A DNA stretch of 64,000 bases from positions 1 to 64,000 of the forward strand of contig RJMB01000015.1 in assembly GCA_003725585.1 (NCBI GenBank), written 5' to 3'. A program made the position numbers and the translations under genes. Positions 25,461 to 34,682 of the stretch are shown here, piece by piece. Each line of letters opens with the position of its first letter. The first letter of the stretch is position 1. The notes beneath the pieces are model-generated. The model made no database searches. It was not told the DNA's origin and worked only from the letters and a program-made list of their open reading frames with translations. The DNA comes from Halostreptopolyspora alba (GTDB lineage Bacteria > Actinomycetota > Actinomycetes > Streptosporangiales > Streptosporangiaceae).

Positions 25461-26462
25461 TCAGCATCCCCAGCGCAGCGCGGGTGTGCGCACGGGGGAG
25501 TCCCACAGTTGTGGGAATGGTTCCTCGACCCGGCAGACGGTGATCGAACAGCCGGCCATGTCCAGGCTCGTCACGAAGTTGCCGACCAGTGTGCGAGCGA
25601 TTCGGATCCCCCGTTCGGAGAGGTAGGAGGCGACCTCGCCGTAGACGAGGTAGAGCTCGCTGAGCGGTGTGGCACCGAGCCCGTTGACCATCACGATCGT
25701 GTCGTCTCCGGCTCCCAGGGCCTCGTGGTCGGCGAGGATGGCCTCCATAGCCTCGGAGACGAGCTCGCGGGCGGGGCGGAGCCTCTCGCGGGTGCGGCCG
25801 GGCTCGCCGTGGATGCCCACCCCCACCTCGATCTCGTCGTCGGGGAGGTCGAACCCGGGACGCCCGGCCGCTGGTGTCGTGCACGCGGTGAGCGCGAGGG
25901 CGAACGAACGGGACGCAGCGTTCACCCGGCGCCCGATATCGGCCACCGTCGCCAGGTCGTCGCCCCTGGCGGCCGCGGCACCGGCGAGCTTCTCCACGAA
26001 GACCGTGGCCCCCGTGCCGCGCCGGCCCGCCGTGAACGTGGAGTCCTGGACCGCGACGTCGTCGTCCACCAACACCGTCTGGACCTCGATGCCCGCCTCC
26101 AAGGCGAGGTCGGCGGCCATCTCGAAGTTCAGCACGTCGCCGGTGTAGTTCTTCACCACGAACAGCACGCCGGCACCGGCGTTGACGGCGTTGGCCGCGG
26201 CCAGCATCTGGTCGGGGACGGGGGCGGTGAAGATCTGCCCGGGACATGTGGCGTCGAGCATGCCCGCGCCGACGAATCCGGTGTGCAGCGGTTCGTGGCC
26301 GGACCCACCACCCGACACCAGGGCCACTTTCGCCGACTCCGGGGCCTCGGTGCGGACGACCGTTCCGGTGTCGACGTCCACGCGCAGCTCCGGGTGGGCC
26401 GCGGCCAGGCCCGCGAGCGCGTCGGGTAGGAACGTGTCTGCGGTGTTGAGGAACTTCTTCAA
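25461..26462 (-). CDS. dhaK: Dihydroxyacetone kinase substrate-binding subunit DhaK
   Basis: I place the start at a TTG at 26462, preceded by GGGAGC, giving 333 residues, the normal DhaK length; the upstream frame continuation is not conserved. Features: KKFLNTADTFLPDALAGLAA at the start, SGGGSGHEPLHTGFVGAGML, FVVKNYTGDVLNFEMA, and GVGIHGEPG containing the histidine that binds dihydroxyacetone covalently. It phosphorylates dihydroxyacetone using PTS-derived phosphate through DhaM and DhaL, feeding glycolysis. Confidence 0.93.
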   Translation of the reverse strand: MKKFLNTADTFLPDALAGLAAAHPELRVDVDTGTVVRTEAPESAKVALVSGGGSGHEPLHTGFVGAGMLDATCPGQIFTAPVPDQMLAAANAVNAGAGVLFVVKNYTGDVLNFEMAADLALEAGIEVQTVLVDDDVAVQDSTFTAGRRGTGATVFVEKLAGAAAARGDDLATVADIGRRVNAASRSFALALTACTTPAAGRPGFDLPDDEIEVGVGIHGEPGRTRERLRPARELVSEAMEAILADHEALGAGDDTIVMVNGLGATPLSELYLVYGEVASYLSERGIRIARTLVGNFVTSLDMAGCSITVCRVEEPFPQLWDSPVRTPALRWGC

Positions 26463-26604
26463 CGCTGCTCCCTGGGACGGCTGTGTGGGGAGGTCGTGGG
26501 CGGGCGCCGAACATGTCCGGGATACCCCGTTTCCGTGGTGGGGGAAACGGCGCCTAGAGCCCCGAGGGTGCCGGCCCTGGTGGTGGTGCCACGGTCGCGC
26601 CCGC

Positions 26605-26626
26605 TGTGGCCGGCATGCCGGCCACA
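26605..26626. promoter_or_regulatory. 22-bp perfect palindrome between dhaK and dhaM
   Basis: A perfect dyad with half-site TGTGGCCGGCA centred between 26615 and 26616. It lies 143 bases upstream of the dhaK start and 55 upstream of dhaM, so one regulator could control both divergent units. Confidence 0.6.
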
Positions 26627-26680
26627 ATCGCCGATGTGCGGCATTGCCGTACGGCGGGGGTGGGTCTAGGCTCGGTGGAT

Positions 26681-27070
26681 ATGAGCTCTGTGGGCATCGT
26701 CCTGGTCTCGCACAGCGACCTCCTGGCGAACGGACTCCGCGACCTGGTCCGGGAACTCGTCGGGGACGCGGTGCCGCTGGCCGCCGCCGGCGGTACCGAC
26801 GACGGTGGCCTCGGTACCAGCTATGACCGTGTGCTCGCCGCGATCGGCGAGGCCGATCGGGGGGCGGGCGTCGCCGTCATCCCCGACATCGGGAGTTCCG
26901 TGCTGACGATGCGCACCGTCGAGGAGGACCGGCCACGCGACGACGTGGTCCTGGTCGACGCGCCATTCGTGGAGGGAGCGGTGAGCGCCGCGGTCACCGC
27001 CGCGAGCGGGGCCGACCTGGCCACGGTGGTCGCCGCCGGTGAGGAGGCTCGCCGTACTGCGAAGTTCTAG
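26681..27070 (+). CDS. dhaM: PTS-dependent phosphotransfer protein DhaM (EIIA-Man-like domain only)
   Basis: 129 residues from ATG 26681. The N-terminus VGIVLVSHSDLLANGLRDLV carries the phosphorylatable histidine of the DhaM EIIA domain. GVAVIPDIGSSVLTMRTVEE and VLVDAPFVEGAVSAAVTAAS complete the fold. No HPr or EI domains are attached, unlike the long enterobacterial form, so it must take phosphate from the general HPr. It is transcribed divergently from dhaKL across a perfect palindrome. Function as third component of the DHA kinase is well supported. Confidence 0.88.
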   Translation: MSSVGIVLVSHSDLLANGLRDLVRELVGDAVPLAAAGGTDDGGLGTSYDRVLAAIGEADRGAGVAVIPDIGSSVLTMRTVEEDRPRDDVVLVDAPFVEGAVSAAVTAASGADLATVVAAGEEARRTAKF

Positions 27071-27293
27071 ATTCCGGGGTTGTATCGGATTTGCCCTTTC
27101 CCTCGCGTCCGGGCGGGGGCTCCGGTAGACAGGGTCCCGGTCAGGGAGGTCACCCCACTGGTACCCGTGTCGTCTCCCTCCCCCGGTGGGGTCGCTTGGG
27201 CCGTGAGCGGTGCGCTCCGTGAGGATGGAACGGACCCTTGGCCCGGCGCGTCCAACTGGCGGCCGATCATCGTCAACCCTGCAAGGAAGTGTT

Positions 27294-28070
27294 GTGAAGC
27301 GGATTCTGGCGAGCTTGGGCATGGGGAACGCGTCCGTTGAGACGGTGCTGAGCGACGCGAACACGGCTCCCGGCGGGATGGTGCACGGCGAGGTGTTCAT
27401 CACCGGCGGTTCGGTGGACCAGCAAATCGACCAGTTGACGGTCGGGCTGCAGGCCCGGGTCGAGGTGGAGAGCGGCGACAACGAGTACAGCCAGAACCTG
27501 GAGTTCGGGCGGACGCGTGTTGGCGGCGAGCTGCACCTGCAGGCGGGCGCTCAGCTGCGGGCGCCGTTCGAGCTGGCGGTGCCGTGGGAGGCCCCCATCA
27601 CCTCGTACCGGGGGCAGTTCCTGCGTGGGATGCAGGTGGGGGTGAACACCCAGCTGCATGTGGCCGGCGGGGTGGACCCCGGCGACCTGGACCCCGTGGC
27701 CATCCACGCACTGGACTCACAGACGATCATCCTGGACGCGCTGGAGCGACTCGGGTTCGCCTTCAGCAAGGCCGACTGTGAACGGGGCAAGGTGCGTGGC
27801 GTCAACCAGCAGCTGCCGTTCTACCAGGAGATCGAGTATCGCGCGCCGGGCCACTACCCCGGGATGAGCGAGCTGGAGCTGACCTTCATCACCGATCAGC
27901 AGGGCTGTGACGTGGTGCTGGAGATGGACAAGAGGGGTGGGCTGCTGACGGAGGGCCGCGACACGTTCCAGCGGCTGCGGGTGGAGCACGCCACCGCGTC
28001 GGCGGAGGACTGGGCGGCGCGGTTGCATCAGCAGCTGCACGCGGCCGCGGGAGAGCGCAGCTGGCTGTAG
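27294..28070 (+). CDS. Spo0M-like sporulation-control protein (arrestin-like)
   Basis: 258 residues from a GTG at 27294 (AAGGAAG upstream). The start KRILASLGMGNASVETVL, MVHGEVFITGGSVDQQIDQL, ELAVPWEAPITSYRGQFL and a C-terminal DGRDT-like segment (LTEGRDTFQRLRVEHA) match the Spo0M family, which has an arrestin-type beta-sandwich. Bacillus Spo0M affects sporulation and cell division; in actinomycetes the family is widespread but its role is not settled. It stands alone, upstream of the WhiJ-type cassette on the other strand. Confidence 0.85.
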   Translation: MKRILASLGMGNASVETVLSDANTAPGGMVHGEVFITGGSVDQQIDQLTVGLQARVEVESGDNEYSQNLEFGRTRVGGELHLQAGAQLRAPFELAVPWEAPITSYRGQFLRGMQVGVNTQLHVAGGVDPGDLDPVAIHALDSQTIILDALERLGFAFSKADCERGKVRGVNQQLPFYQEIEYRAPGHYPGMSELELTFITDQQGCDVVLEMDKRGGLLTEGRDTFQRLRVEHATASAEDWAARLHQQLHAAAGERSWL

Positions 28071-28157
28071 TCAAGGACCGCCTCCGGTGGGCCGCCTGCG
28101 CGTTGCCTGTCGCGCCTACCGGAGGCGTGGTGAGCCCCGTGAGCCCCAGGGTCGGCC

Positions 28158-29069
28158 TCAGCCGATGTCGTTGCGGATCTCGCCGAGGTAGTCGATGGTG
28201 GCGGAGGCGGGCATGGCCTCGATGCACAGCTGGTCCATGACGCGCATGTAGTGCTCGGTCTCCTCGGGCTTGTCGTGGTACAGCGCACTGGTGAGCTGCT
28301 CGAGGTAGACGATGTCGGGAAGCTCGGGGCCGGTGAAGCGCAGGATGCTGAACGGGCCGCCCGCTGCCGCGTGACCCCCTTGGTTGAACGGGACGATCTG
28401 CAGGGTCACGTTGGGCAGTTTGGACATCTCGATCAGGTGCTCGAGCTGGCCACGCATGACCTCGGGGCCGCCGAGCGGGCGCCGCAGGGCGGCCTCGTCG
28501 ACCGCCGCCCACACCTTCGGCCCTCCGCCCTCGGTGAGGCGCTGTTGCCGGGCCATACGCAGCGCCACCCGGTCGTCGATCTCCGACGCCGGCGCGTTGC
28601 CGTGGGCGAGCATCACGACGGCACGGGCGTAGTCCTCGGTCTGCAGCAGTCCGGGAACGAACTGGATCTCGTAGGTACGGATGACGCTGGCCGCCTCCTC
28701 GAGTCCGACATAGACCTCGAACCAGTGCGGCAGGACATCGCTGTACTTGTGCCACCAGCCGGGGGTGTTCGCCTGACGAGCGAGGCTCAGCAGCGGTTCG
28801 CGCTCACCGGGGTCGGTCACGCCGTAGAGCGTCAGCAGGTCGGCGACATCGCGCTCCTTGAAACTGACCTGGCCCAGTTCGAGCCTGCTGATCTTGGCGT
28901 GAGAGGCGCGGATCTCGTAGCCGGCGTCCTCGCGCGAGATGCCCTTGTCGGTGCGCAGCCGGCGTAGCTGAGAGCCCAGTAGTATCCGTAGCACGGTCGG
29001 CCCGCCGCGCGTGTATTCCAGCACGTTCGATTGCGGGGCTGCGTCGCCGCTCGGATGCGCAATTCCCAC
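28158..29069 (-). CDS. XRE-family regulator with DUF5753 (WhiJ-like)
   Basis: 303 residues from a GTG at 29069 with AGGAGA upstream. The helix-turn-helix is at residues about 27-80 (LGSQLRRLRTDKGISREDAG, SHAKISRLELGQVSF). The rest is the DUF5753 domain: WWHKYSDVLPHWFEVYVGLE, QFVPGLLQTEDYARAVV, LRRPLGGPEVMRGQLEHLIE and GPELPDIVYLEQLTSA. Proteins of this type, such as WhiJ, pair with a DUF397 protein and an anti-sigma-like ATPase in actinomycetes, as here, and influence differentiation. The DUF397 gene lies 260 bases upstream on the same strand. Confidence 0.9.
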   Translation of the reverse strand: MGIAHPSGDAAPQSNVLEYTRGGPTVLRILLGSQLRRLRTDKGISREDAGYEIRASHAKISRLELGQVSFKERDVADLLTLYGVTDPGEREPLLSLARQANTPGWWHKYSDVLPHWFEVYVGLEEAASVIRTYEIQFVPGLLQTEDYARAVVMLAHGNAPASEIDDRVALRMARQQRLTEGGGPKVWAAVDEAALRRPLGGPEVMRGQLEHLIEMSKLPNVTLQIVPFNQGGHAAAGGPFSILRFTGPELPDIVYLEQLTSALYHDKPEETEHYMRVMDQLCIEAMPASATIDYLGEIRNDIG

Positions 29070-29330
29070 GAGACTCTCCTATGTGCGACACGTCCGCGGT
29101 CAGTGAACCAGACGCGAGATGACTGTTCAATTCTTCTCGCTCAGTCGTTTCCGGCAGCGAGGCGGCTCGTCGATGTCCCTGTTCCTCACCGCCGTTGACG
29201 CGCCAGAAGCCCGACCCCGTGCGTCGCGATGGGCGCGCGGGCCGGGACCGTACGGGTGCGGCTCACCCACACTACCGGGGCGTGCGTTACGCGTACAGCG
29301 GCACATGTCCGGCCTGCGCGCTCGTGTGAA

Positions 29331-29579
29331 CTATGCGTCTTTTGTGTCCATCAGGTAGTCGAAATCGCCACGTTTCGCTCCCTGGACGAAGGCTGTGATC
29401 TCGGAGGGAGTGTAGATCAGCGCGGGGCCGTGGGGGTGTCGGGAGTTACGGACCGCGACTTCGCCATCGGGGAGTCGGGCGACCTCGACGCAGTTGCCGC
29501 TGGGGTTGCTGAGGTCGCTCTTGTGCCAGACCACCTCGTGCAGGCTGCTCGCGGGGACACCGTTCTTGGCTTGGTGCAT
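29331..29579 (-). CDS. DUF397 protein
   Basis: 82 residues from ATG 29579, with AGGAGAG upstream. The DUF397 core is clear: VVWHKSDLSNPSGNCVEVAR, then GEVAVRNSRHPHGPALIYTP and EITAFVQGAKRGDFDYL. DUF397 proteins are thought to act as partners, probably antagonists, of the adjacent XRE/DUF5753 regulator. Gene order and orientation match that cassette. Confidence 0.92.
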   Translation of the reverse strand: MHQAKNGVPASSLHEVVWHKSDLSNPSGNCVEVARLPDGEVAVRNSRHPHGPALIYTPSEITAFVQGAKRGDFDYLMDTKDA

Positions 29580-29743
29580 CTAACTCTCCTCACCGAATCG
29601 TTGCGGGCCTGGGGCGCCGGTGCGTCGCCTGTGGTGCCGCAGGCCGTGCGTCGACCCGTGTCGCGAACGGGTGACGTCGCCGCGCTGTTCGCGCTCACCT
29701 TCGCGGGGCGCGGAGCTCTCCCGCTCCACGACACAGCGTACTG

Positions 29744-30046
29744 GTGCACGTGCATCTGTGTTTGCATCAGCGCTTGCGACAGTAAATTACCCGAATTAAT
29801 CGGCGTTGTGTCGAGTTGGCGATCACGGGGTGACCTGGTGAGACGTCGTGACGGCGCCTCTGTGGGGGCGTGGGTGTCGTGGCCAGTGAACACGTATAAC
29901 CGTGTACGCAGGAAAAACGTGAGTGGGGTGGGTGCTCGCGATTCGGGGGGTCTGGACCTCTCAAATTTTCATAACGATGGCTCTCAGGGGGGACAACTGG
30001 CGTGTTTCTCACTAAACTGCCAAGTGCACATGCATTCGTGCTTGCA
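29744..30046. promoter_or_regulatory. Two copies of a 23-nt motif in the divergent WhiJ-cassette promoter region
   Basis: GTGCACGTGCAT at 29744-29755 and GTGCACATGCAT at 30024-30035, each continuing with xxGTG(T/C)TTGCA, so that 23 positions match with about four differences, in the same orientation. The region 29580-30118 contains no gene and includes AT-rich patches near 29785 and 29965 that may be the promoters for DUF397 (minus) and the ATPase (plus). Confidence 0.45.
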
Positions 30047-30118
30047 GGTGTAAGGGACGCGAGGAATGGTGCAGGTGGCCACAAACGGTGCAAAACGCAC
30101 AACCCGGCAGGGGGCGCG

Positions 30119-30691
30119 ATGAGTGCGGGCTCCGTGTCATGGGGAGTTGACGATCCATACACCAGTGCGGGCGCGGGCCGGGTAATGTCCGTGATCAAGC
30201 CCAACGAGACACCGGGAGCGTGGTGGGGGCTGACGCCAGTTCCGCTACCCATTGGCCACCGGTTTCTCGGTCGGAACGTCGCGGCGCACGGGTTGGGCTT
30301 TCACGCGGTCTCGGTCAAGTCCGCGCGCGACTTCGCCCACACCGTGCTGGGCGACTGGGGAGTACCCGACACAGCGGGGCTGCTCAACGAGGTCCGGCTC
30401 ATCGTCTCCGAGCTGGTGACCAACGCGTGCCGGCACGCGGCTCCCGACCCGCTCACCCCCGAGACCGAGTGGTCGATCCAACTCGGGCTGCACCGTGACG
30501 GCTCACACCTGACCTGCATGGTGTTCGACCCCAGTCGACGGGTGCCCCAGCTGGGTGACCACGCCGGCCTCGAGGAGGGTGGACGCGGTCTCCAGCTCAT
30601 CGAGTCCTTCAGCTCCGACTGGGGATGGCAGTCACTCGGAGGGCAGGGCAAGGTGGTCTGGGCGGCGCTGGCCATGTTCGAGCGCGCCTGA
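30119..30691 (+). CDS. Anti-sigma-like HATPase (RsbW/SpoIIAB type)
   Basis: 190 residues if it starts at ATG 30119 (GGGGG-rich upstream); an ATG at 30185 is an alternative. The GHKL ATPase boxes are visible: LLNEVRLIVSELVTNACRHA (N box), CMVFDPSRRVPQ (D box, G1) and EEGGRGLQLIESFSSDWGW (G2). It has the HATPase_c_2 form of actinobacterial regulatory kinases rather than a sensor kinase. In related loci this ATPase sits beside the XRE/DUF397 pair and may sequester a sigma factor or phosphorylate an antagonist. Confidence 0.88.
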   Translation: MSAGSVSWGVDDPYTSAGAGRVMSVIKPNETPGAWWGLTPVPLPIGHRFLGRNVAAHGLGFHAVSVKSARDFAHTVLGDWGVPDTAGLLNEVRLIVSELVTNACRHAAPDPLTPETEWSIQLGLHRDGSHLTCMVFDPSRRVPQLGDHAGLEEGGRGLQLIESFSSDWGWQSLGGQGKVVWAALAMFERA

Positions 30692-30820
30692 GGCCCGGCC
30701 TCCCCCACAACCCGCCGGTCCCGGGGCGCCGCTCGCAGCGTAGGCGATCGCGCGACGCACGTATCTCCGCTGCGCATCGTGGGTAGAAAACGCGCGGAAC
30801 CCGCGGCGGAAGGGGGCCGC

Positions 30821-32029
30821 ATGCCCGAAACATCCGCGCATGCCCTGAACGTCGGTGTCATCCGGGAGAGCGCCCCGAGCGAGCGCCGCGTCGCGGTGGT
30901 CCCCGACACCGTTGCGGACCTGCGGACCCTGGGCGTGATGCCCCTCGTCGAGTCGGGAGCGGGAGCTGGCGCCCGCTACGCCGACGACGATTACGCCTCG
31001 GCCGGCGCCGAGATCCGCACCGCCTCGGAGCTGTACGAGCACGCCGACGTGCTGTTGTCGGTGACCCGCCCCTCATCGGAGGCCCTCCGTCGGCTGCGCG
31101 CCGACCAGGTCGTGATCGGCACGCTACAGCCGATGAGCGCCCCGCTTCTCGTCCGCGATCTCGCCGCCCTCGGCGTCACGGCGATCAGCCTCGACGGGGT
31201 GCCACGAACACTCAGCCGGGCCCAGCCCATGGACGCGCTCAGTTCGCAGGCCAACGTCGCCGGGTACAAGGCGGTACTCGTCGCCGCCGCGTCCTACGAC
31301 CGCTACCTCCCACTACTCATGACCGCCGCCGGCGTCGCCCGCCCGGCCGAGATCCTGGTCCTGGGGGCCGGCGTCGCCGGCCTACAGGCGATCGCCACGG
31401 CCGGCAGACTCGGTGCCGTCGTCACCGGATACGACGTCCGCGACGAGGCGCGCGAGGAGATCCGCTCACTGGGAGGCCGCGTCCTGGAGCTGCCCGGCGT
31501 GGAGTCCGCGACCACGGAACAGGGATACGCCCGAGCCCTCACCGACGAAGAACGACGCGCCCAGCGCGCCACCCTGGCCGACCGGGTAGCCCACTTCGAC
31601 ATCGTGATCGCCACCGCGCAGGTTCCCGGGGGGAGGCCGCCGCTGCTCCTGGAGGAGGACGCGATAGCCCGGCTGCGGCCGGGCGCCGTCGTCGTCGACC
31701 TCGCGGCCGGCCCATTCGGTGGAAACGTGGCCCTGTCCCGGCCGGCGGAGACGGTGGTCACCGACCGCGGGGTCACGGTCATCGGCGCCGGGAATCTGCC
31801 CGCCACGGTTCCCCGTGCGGCCTCCGAGGCGTACTCGCGCAACCTCAGGGCGCTTCTGGGCCACCTGGTCGATGAGGGGCGGCTGGTGGTCGATCTCGAC
31901 GACGAGATCCAGGCGGGAGTCGTCGTCACGCATGACGGTCGGGTGGTGCACCCCGCCGTAGCCAAAGCCGTCGAAGCCATGGCCACAACGGGAGGGGCCG
32001 AGCCACATGAGTCCGGAACTCCTCACTGA
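30821..32029 (+). CDS. pntAA: NAD(P) transhydrogenase alpha subunit 1 (NAD-binding)
   Basis: 402 residues from ATG 30821. Alanine-dehydrogenase/PNT N-terminal domain: VGVIRESAPSERRVAVVPDT, RPSSEALRRLRADQVVIGTL, MDALSSQANVAGYKAVLVAA. The NAD-binding Rossmann loop is VLGAGVAGLQAIATAGRLGA, followed by VVTGYDVRDEAREEIRSLGG. It is dI of the proton-translocating transhydrogenase, exchanging hydride between NADH and NADP. The last 23 bases overlap pntAB, so the three pnt genes are one operon. Confidence 0.95.
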   Translation: MPETSAHALNVGVIRESAPSERRVAVVPDTVADLRTLGVMPLVESGAGAGARYADDDYASAGAEIRTASELYEHADVLLSVTRPSSEALRRLRADQVVIGTLQPMSAPLLVRDLAALGVTAISLDGVPRTLSRAQPMDALSSQANVAGYKAVLVAAASYDRYLPLLMTAAGVARPAEILVLGAGVAGLQAIATAGRLGAVVTGYDVRDEAREEIRSLGGRVLELPGVESATTEQGYARALTDEERRAQRATLADRVAHFDIVIATAQVPGGRPPLLLEEDAIARLRPGAVVVDLAAGPFGGNVALSRPAETVVTDRGVTVIGAGNLPATVPRAASEAYSRNLRALLGHLVDEGRLVVDLDDEIQAGVVVTHDGRVVHPAVAKAVEAMATTGGAEPHESGTPH

Positions 32030-32384
32030 CCTGACGATCTTCCTGCTCAGCGTGCTGGTCGGGTTCGAGGTCATCAGCAAGGTGCCCGCGACGCTGCACA
32101 CCCCCCTGATGTCGGCCGCCAACGCCATCCACGGGGTCGTCCTGGTCGGGGCGATGGTCATCGCCCTCTCGGCCCAGACCCCGCTCGGTTACGCGTTGGC
32201 GCTGTTGGCGGCGGTGTTCGCCGCGATGAACGTTGTCGGGGGATACGTGGTGACCGACCGGATGCTGCGGATGTTCCGCCGGCCAGCGGAGCGCGCGGCC
32301 ACTGTCGATGGTGCGCGGGAGTCCCGGGCGAGGCCCCAATCCGGGGACGCGTCCCCGGAGGAGGCGGGGGAGGGACGCTCATGA
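32007..32384 (+). CDS. pntAB: NAD(P) transhydrogenase alpha subunit 2 (membrane)
   Basis: 125 residues from ATG 32007. Three membrane helices are visible: LTIFLLSVLVGFEVISKVP, ANAIHGVVLVGAMVIAL and YALALLAAVFAAMNVVGGYV, ending with TDRMLRMFRR as in PntAB. The C-terminal 25 residues are a variable charged tail. It forms half of the proton channel domain (dII) with PntB. Overlaps both neighbours. Confidence 0.95.
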   Translation: MSPELLTDLTIFLLSVLVGFEVISKVPATLHTPLMSAANAIHGVVLVGAMVIALSAQTPLGYALALLAAVFAAMNVVGGYVVTDRMLRMFRRPAERAATVDGARESRARPQSGDASPEEAGEGRS

Positions 32385-33796
32385 GCGCCGTCGACGTGCT
32401 GATCCGGCTCGTCTACCTCGCCGCGGCCGGCTGTTTCGTCATCGGCCTGCACCTGATGAACTCGCCGGGAACCGCCCGCCACGGCAACCGCGTCTCCGGG
32501 CTGGGCATGGCCGCCGCGGTCGCGGCGACCCTGCTGCTGCTCATCGATTCCGGAACCGTCACCACCACCGGGTGGATCGTGCTCGGCCTGGGAATCCTCA
32601 TTGGGGCGGCCGCCGGGCTCTACTCGGCGAGATCGGTGCGCATGACAGCGATGCCGCAACTGGTCAGCCTGTTCAACGCCGTTGGAGGCGGAGCCGCCGC
32701 ACTCGTTGGCGCGCACGACTTCCTGCGATTCGGCGGAGCGGGCGGGGAGCTGACCGTGGCGGCGACGGTCGCCGTCGCCCTCGACATCCTCATCGGCGCG
32801 GTGGCCTTCGCCGGCTCGCTCGTGGCCTCCGGAAAACTCCAGGGCTGGGTTCCGAGCCAACCCATGCTGCTTCCCGGGCGCGCCGTGCTGAACACCGCCC
32901 TGGCGGCGATCGCCGTCGCCGCGGCGGGGCTGCTGGTCGCCGGGCGCGTCGAGGTGACGGCGCTGACCGTGCTCGTAGTGGCCTCCCTGGTGTTGGGAGT
33001 ACTGACCGTGCTGGCGATCGGCGGTGCCGACATGCCCGTCGTGGTCTCGCTGCTGAACGCGTGCACGGGCGTGGCGGTCGCCATGGCGGGCTTCGTCATC
33101 GAGAACACCATGCTCATCATCGCCGGTGCCCTCGTCGGCGCGTCCGGTGGCATCCTCACCAAGCTCATGGCCGATGCCATGAACCGGTCCCTGACCGCCA
33201 TCCTCATCGGCGGATTCGGAACAGGGGACGACGCCCGGGGCCGCACCACCGGCGAGGAGCGAGGGATCCAGACCATCGAAGCCGACGACGCCGCGATACG
33301 GCTCGCCTACGCCAACAGGGTCATCGTCGTCCCGGGCTACGGGCTGGCCGCCGCGCGGGCCCAGAACGAGCTACACGAACTCGCCGAGGTGCTCCGGAGT
33401 GGGGGAGTGCGGGTGGACTACGCCATCCACCCGGTGGCCGGTCGGATGCCGGGGCACATGAACGTGCTGCTCGCCGAGGCGAAGGTGCCCTACGCGCAGA
33501 TGAGGGAGATGGGCGAGATCAACCCGGAGTTCCCGCGGGCCGACGTCGCCCTGGTGATCGGCGCCAACGACGTGACCAACCCGGCCGCCCGCCGTCCGGG
33601 AACCGCGATCTCGGGGATGCCGATCCTGGACGTCGACCGCGCCGAGAGCGTTCTCGTGATCAAACGGTCCATGGGACACGGTTACGCCGGGATCGACAAC
33701 GAGCTCTACACCGACGCCCGGACCCGGATGTTCCTGGCGGACGCCAAGTCAGCGCTGGAGACCCTCACAGCCAGCGTCAAAACCCTGGTGCGCTAG
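32381..33796 (+). CDS. pntB: NAD(P) transhydrogenase beta subunit
   Basis: 471 residues from the ATG at 32381 (ATGA overlap). The N-terminal half has about eight membrane helices with the motif TAMPQLVSLFNAVGGGAAAL. The C-terminal NADP-binding domain shows VIVVPGYGLAAARAQNELHE, HPVAGRMPGHMNVLLAEAKV, VALVIGANDVTNPAARRPGT and VIKRSMGHGYAGIDN. All are diagnostic of PntB. The complex supplies NADPH at the expense of the proton gradient. Confidence 0.97.
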   Translation: MSAVDVLIRLVYLAAAGCFVIGLHLMNSPGTARHGNRVSGLGMAAAVAATLLLLIDSGTVTTTGWIVLGLGILIGAAAGLYSARSVRMTAMPQLVSLFNAVGGGAAALVGAHDFLRFGGAGGELTVAATVAVALDILIGAVAFAGSLVASGKLQGWVPSQPMLLPGRAVLNTALAAIAVAAAGLLVAGRVEVTALTVLVVASLVLGVLTVLAIGGADMPVVVSLLNACTGVAVAMAGFVIENTMLIIAGALVGASGGILTKLMADAMNRSLTAILIGGFGTGDDARGRTTGEERGIQTIEADDAAIRLAYANRVIVVPGYGLAAARAQNELHELAEVLRSGGVRVDYAIHPVAGRMPGHMNVLLAEAKVPYAQMREMGEINPEFPRADVALVIGANDVTNPAARRPGTAISGMPILDVDRAESVLVIKRSMGHGYAGIDNELYTDARTRMFLADAKSALETLTASVKTLVR

Positions 33797-33860
33797 GTTG
33801 TGTTCCTCCAGGCTGCGTGGCCGCGCTTGGGGGACGAGAGCCGGTCACCGAGCGTGTGGG

Positions 33861-34490
33861 TCAGTCGCGGGGACAGCCCAACTGGTGGTGCACGACCAGG
33901 TCGACGTAGACGTCGGCGAGTTGTGGCAGGGTGAGCCCACCCTCGGGTTCGTACCAGTTCAGTATGGAGTCGAGCGTCTCGAGCACGGTGTCGGCGGCAC
34001 CGCCCGCGTGGCTCACTTTGAAGCTGCCCTCGCGGCTGCCCTGGAGGATGATCCCGCAGATTTGCTCCTGGTAGGCGCGCATGTGGTCGTACAGCTCGCC
34101 GTAGCGGGTGGGGTGGATGGTGCACAGCCGGGGCATCAGGTCGCGGCGCAGCCCCTCCTCGATCCAGTGGTCCCAACAGAAGTCGATGTGCCGGCGGATC
34201 AGCCTGGACAGCCGTTCAGTGGGGGAGTGCGGTGTCGCGGAGTCGCCGGTCTGGGCTGTGACCAGGGTGCGCGTGGAGCGGAGCACTACGGCGTAGACGA
34301 GGTCCATCCGGGTCGGGTAGGCGCGCCGGAACTCCAGGAGACTCACTCCGGTCTCTCGGGTGATCTCCCTGACCAGGGTGGCCATGTCGATACCGCGAAC
34401 CCCGTGCTGGGAGAACAGCCGTCTCGCGACGTCAAGGGATTGCTCGGTCAGGCGGGAATCGTGGGGCGAGAGGTCGGCCGTCATGATCAT
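33861..34490 (-). CDS. TetR-family transcriptional regulator
   Basis: 209 residues; ATGs at 34490 and 34484 are both possible starts. The helix-turn-helix is at residues about 15-60 (LDVARRLFSQHGVRGIDMAT, REITRETGVSLLEFRRAYPT). The C-terminal domain (RLIRRHIDFCWDHWIEEGLR, YEPEGGLTLPQLADVYVDL) is of the kind seen in TetR/AcrR regulators of fatty-acid or stress genes. Its target is not adjacent: pntB converges on it and the next gene, encoding a glycerophosphodiesterase-like protein, is separately transcribed on the same strand. Confidence 0.88.
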   Translation of the reverse strand: MIMTADLSPHDSRLTEQSLDVARRLFSQHGVRGIDMATLVREITRETGVSLLEFRRAYPTRMDLVYAVVLRSTRTLVTAQTGDSATPHSPTERLSRLIRRHIDFCWDHWIEEGLRRDLMPRLCTIHPTRYGELYDHMRAYQEQICGIILQGSREGSFKVSHAGGAADTVLETLDSILNWYEPEGGLTLPQLADVYVDLVVHHQLGCPRD

Positions 34491-34682
34491 CTCTTGAGTG
34501 CGCCGATAGGACGTGGCGCGATCGAGGGGTTGATGTCAGCGGATCCGGTTACGAACCGATTTCGAGCATACTCTCGCGGGCCTCGCGATACCCGGAAAAC
34601 GCCGAACCCGCCCCCCGAAACTCGGGGCACCCGGGGCACGTGCCCTGGGGCAGTGGTGGGTCGGGCGCGGAGTCGCCCGGAG

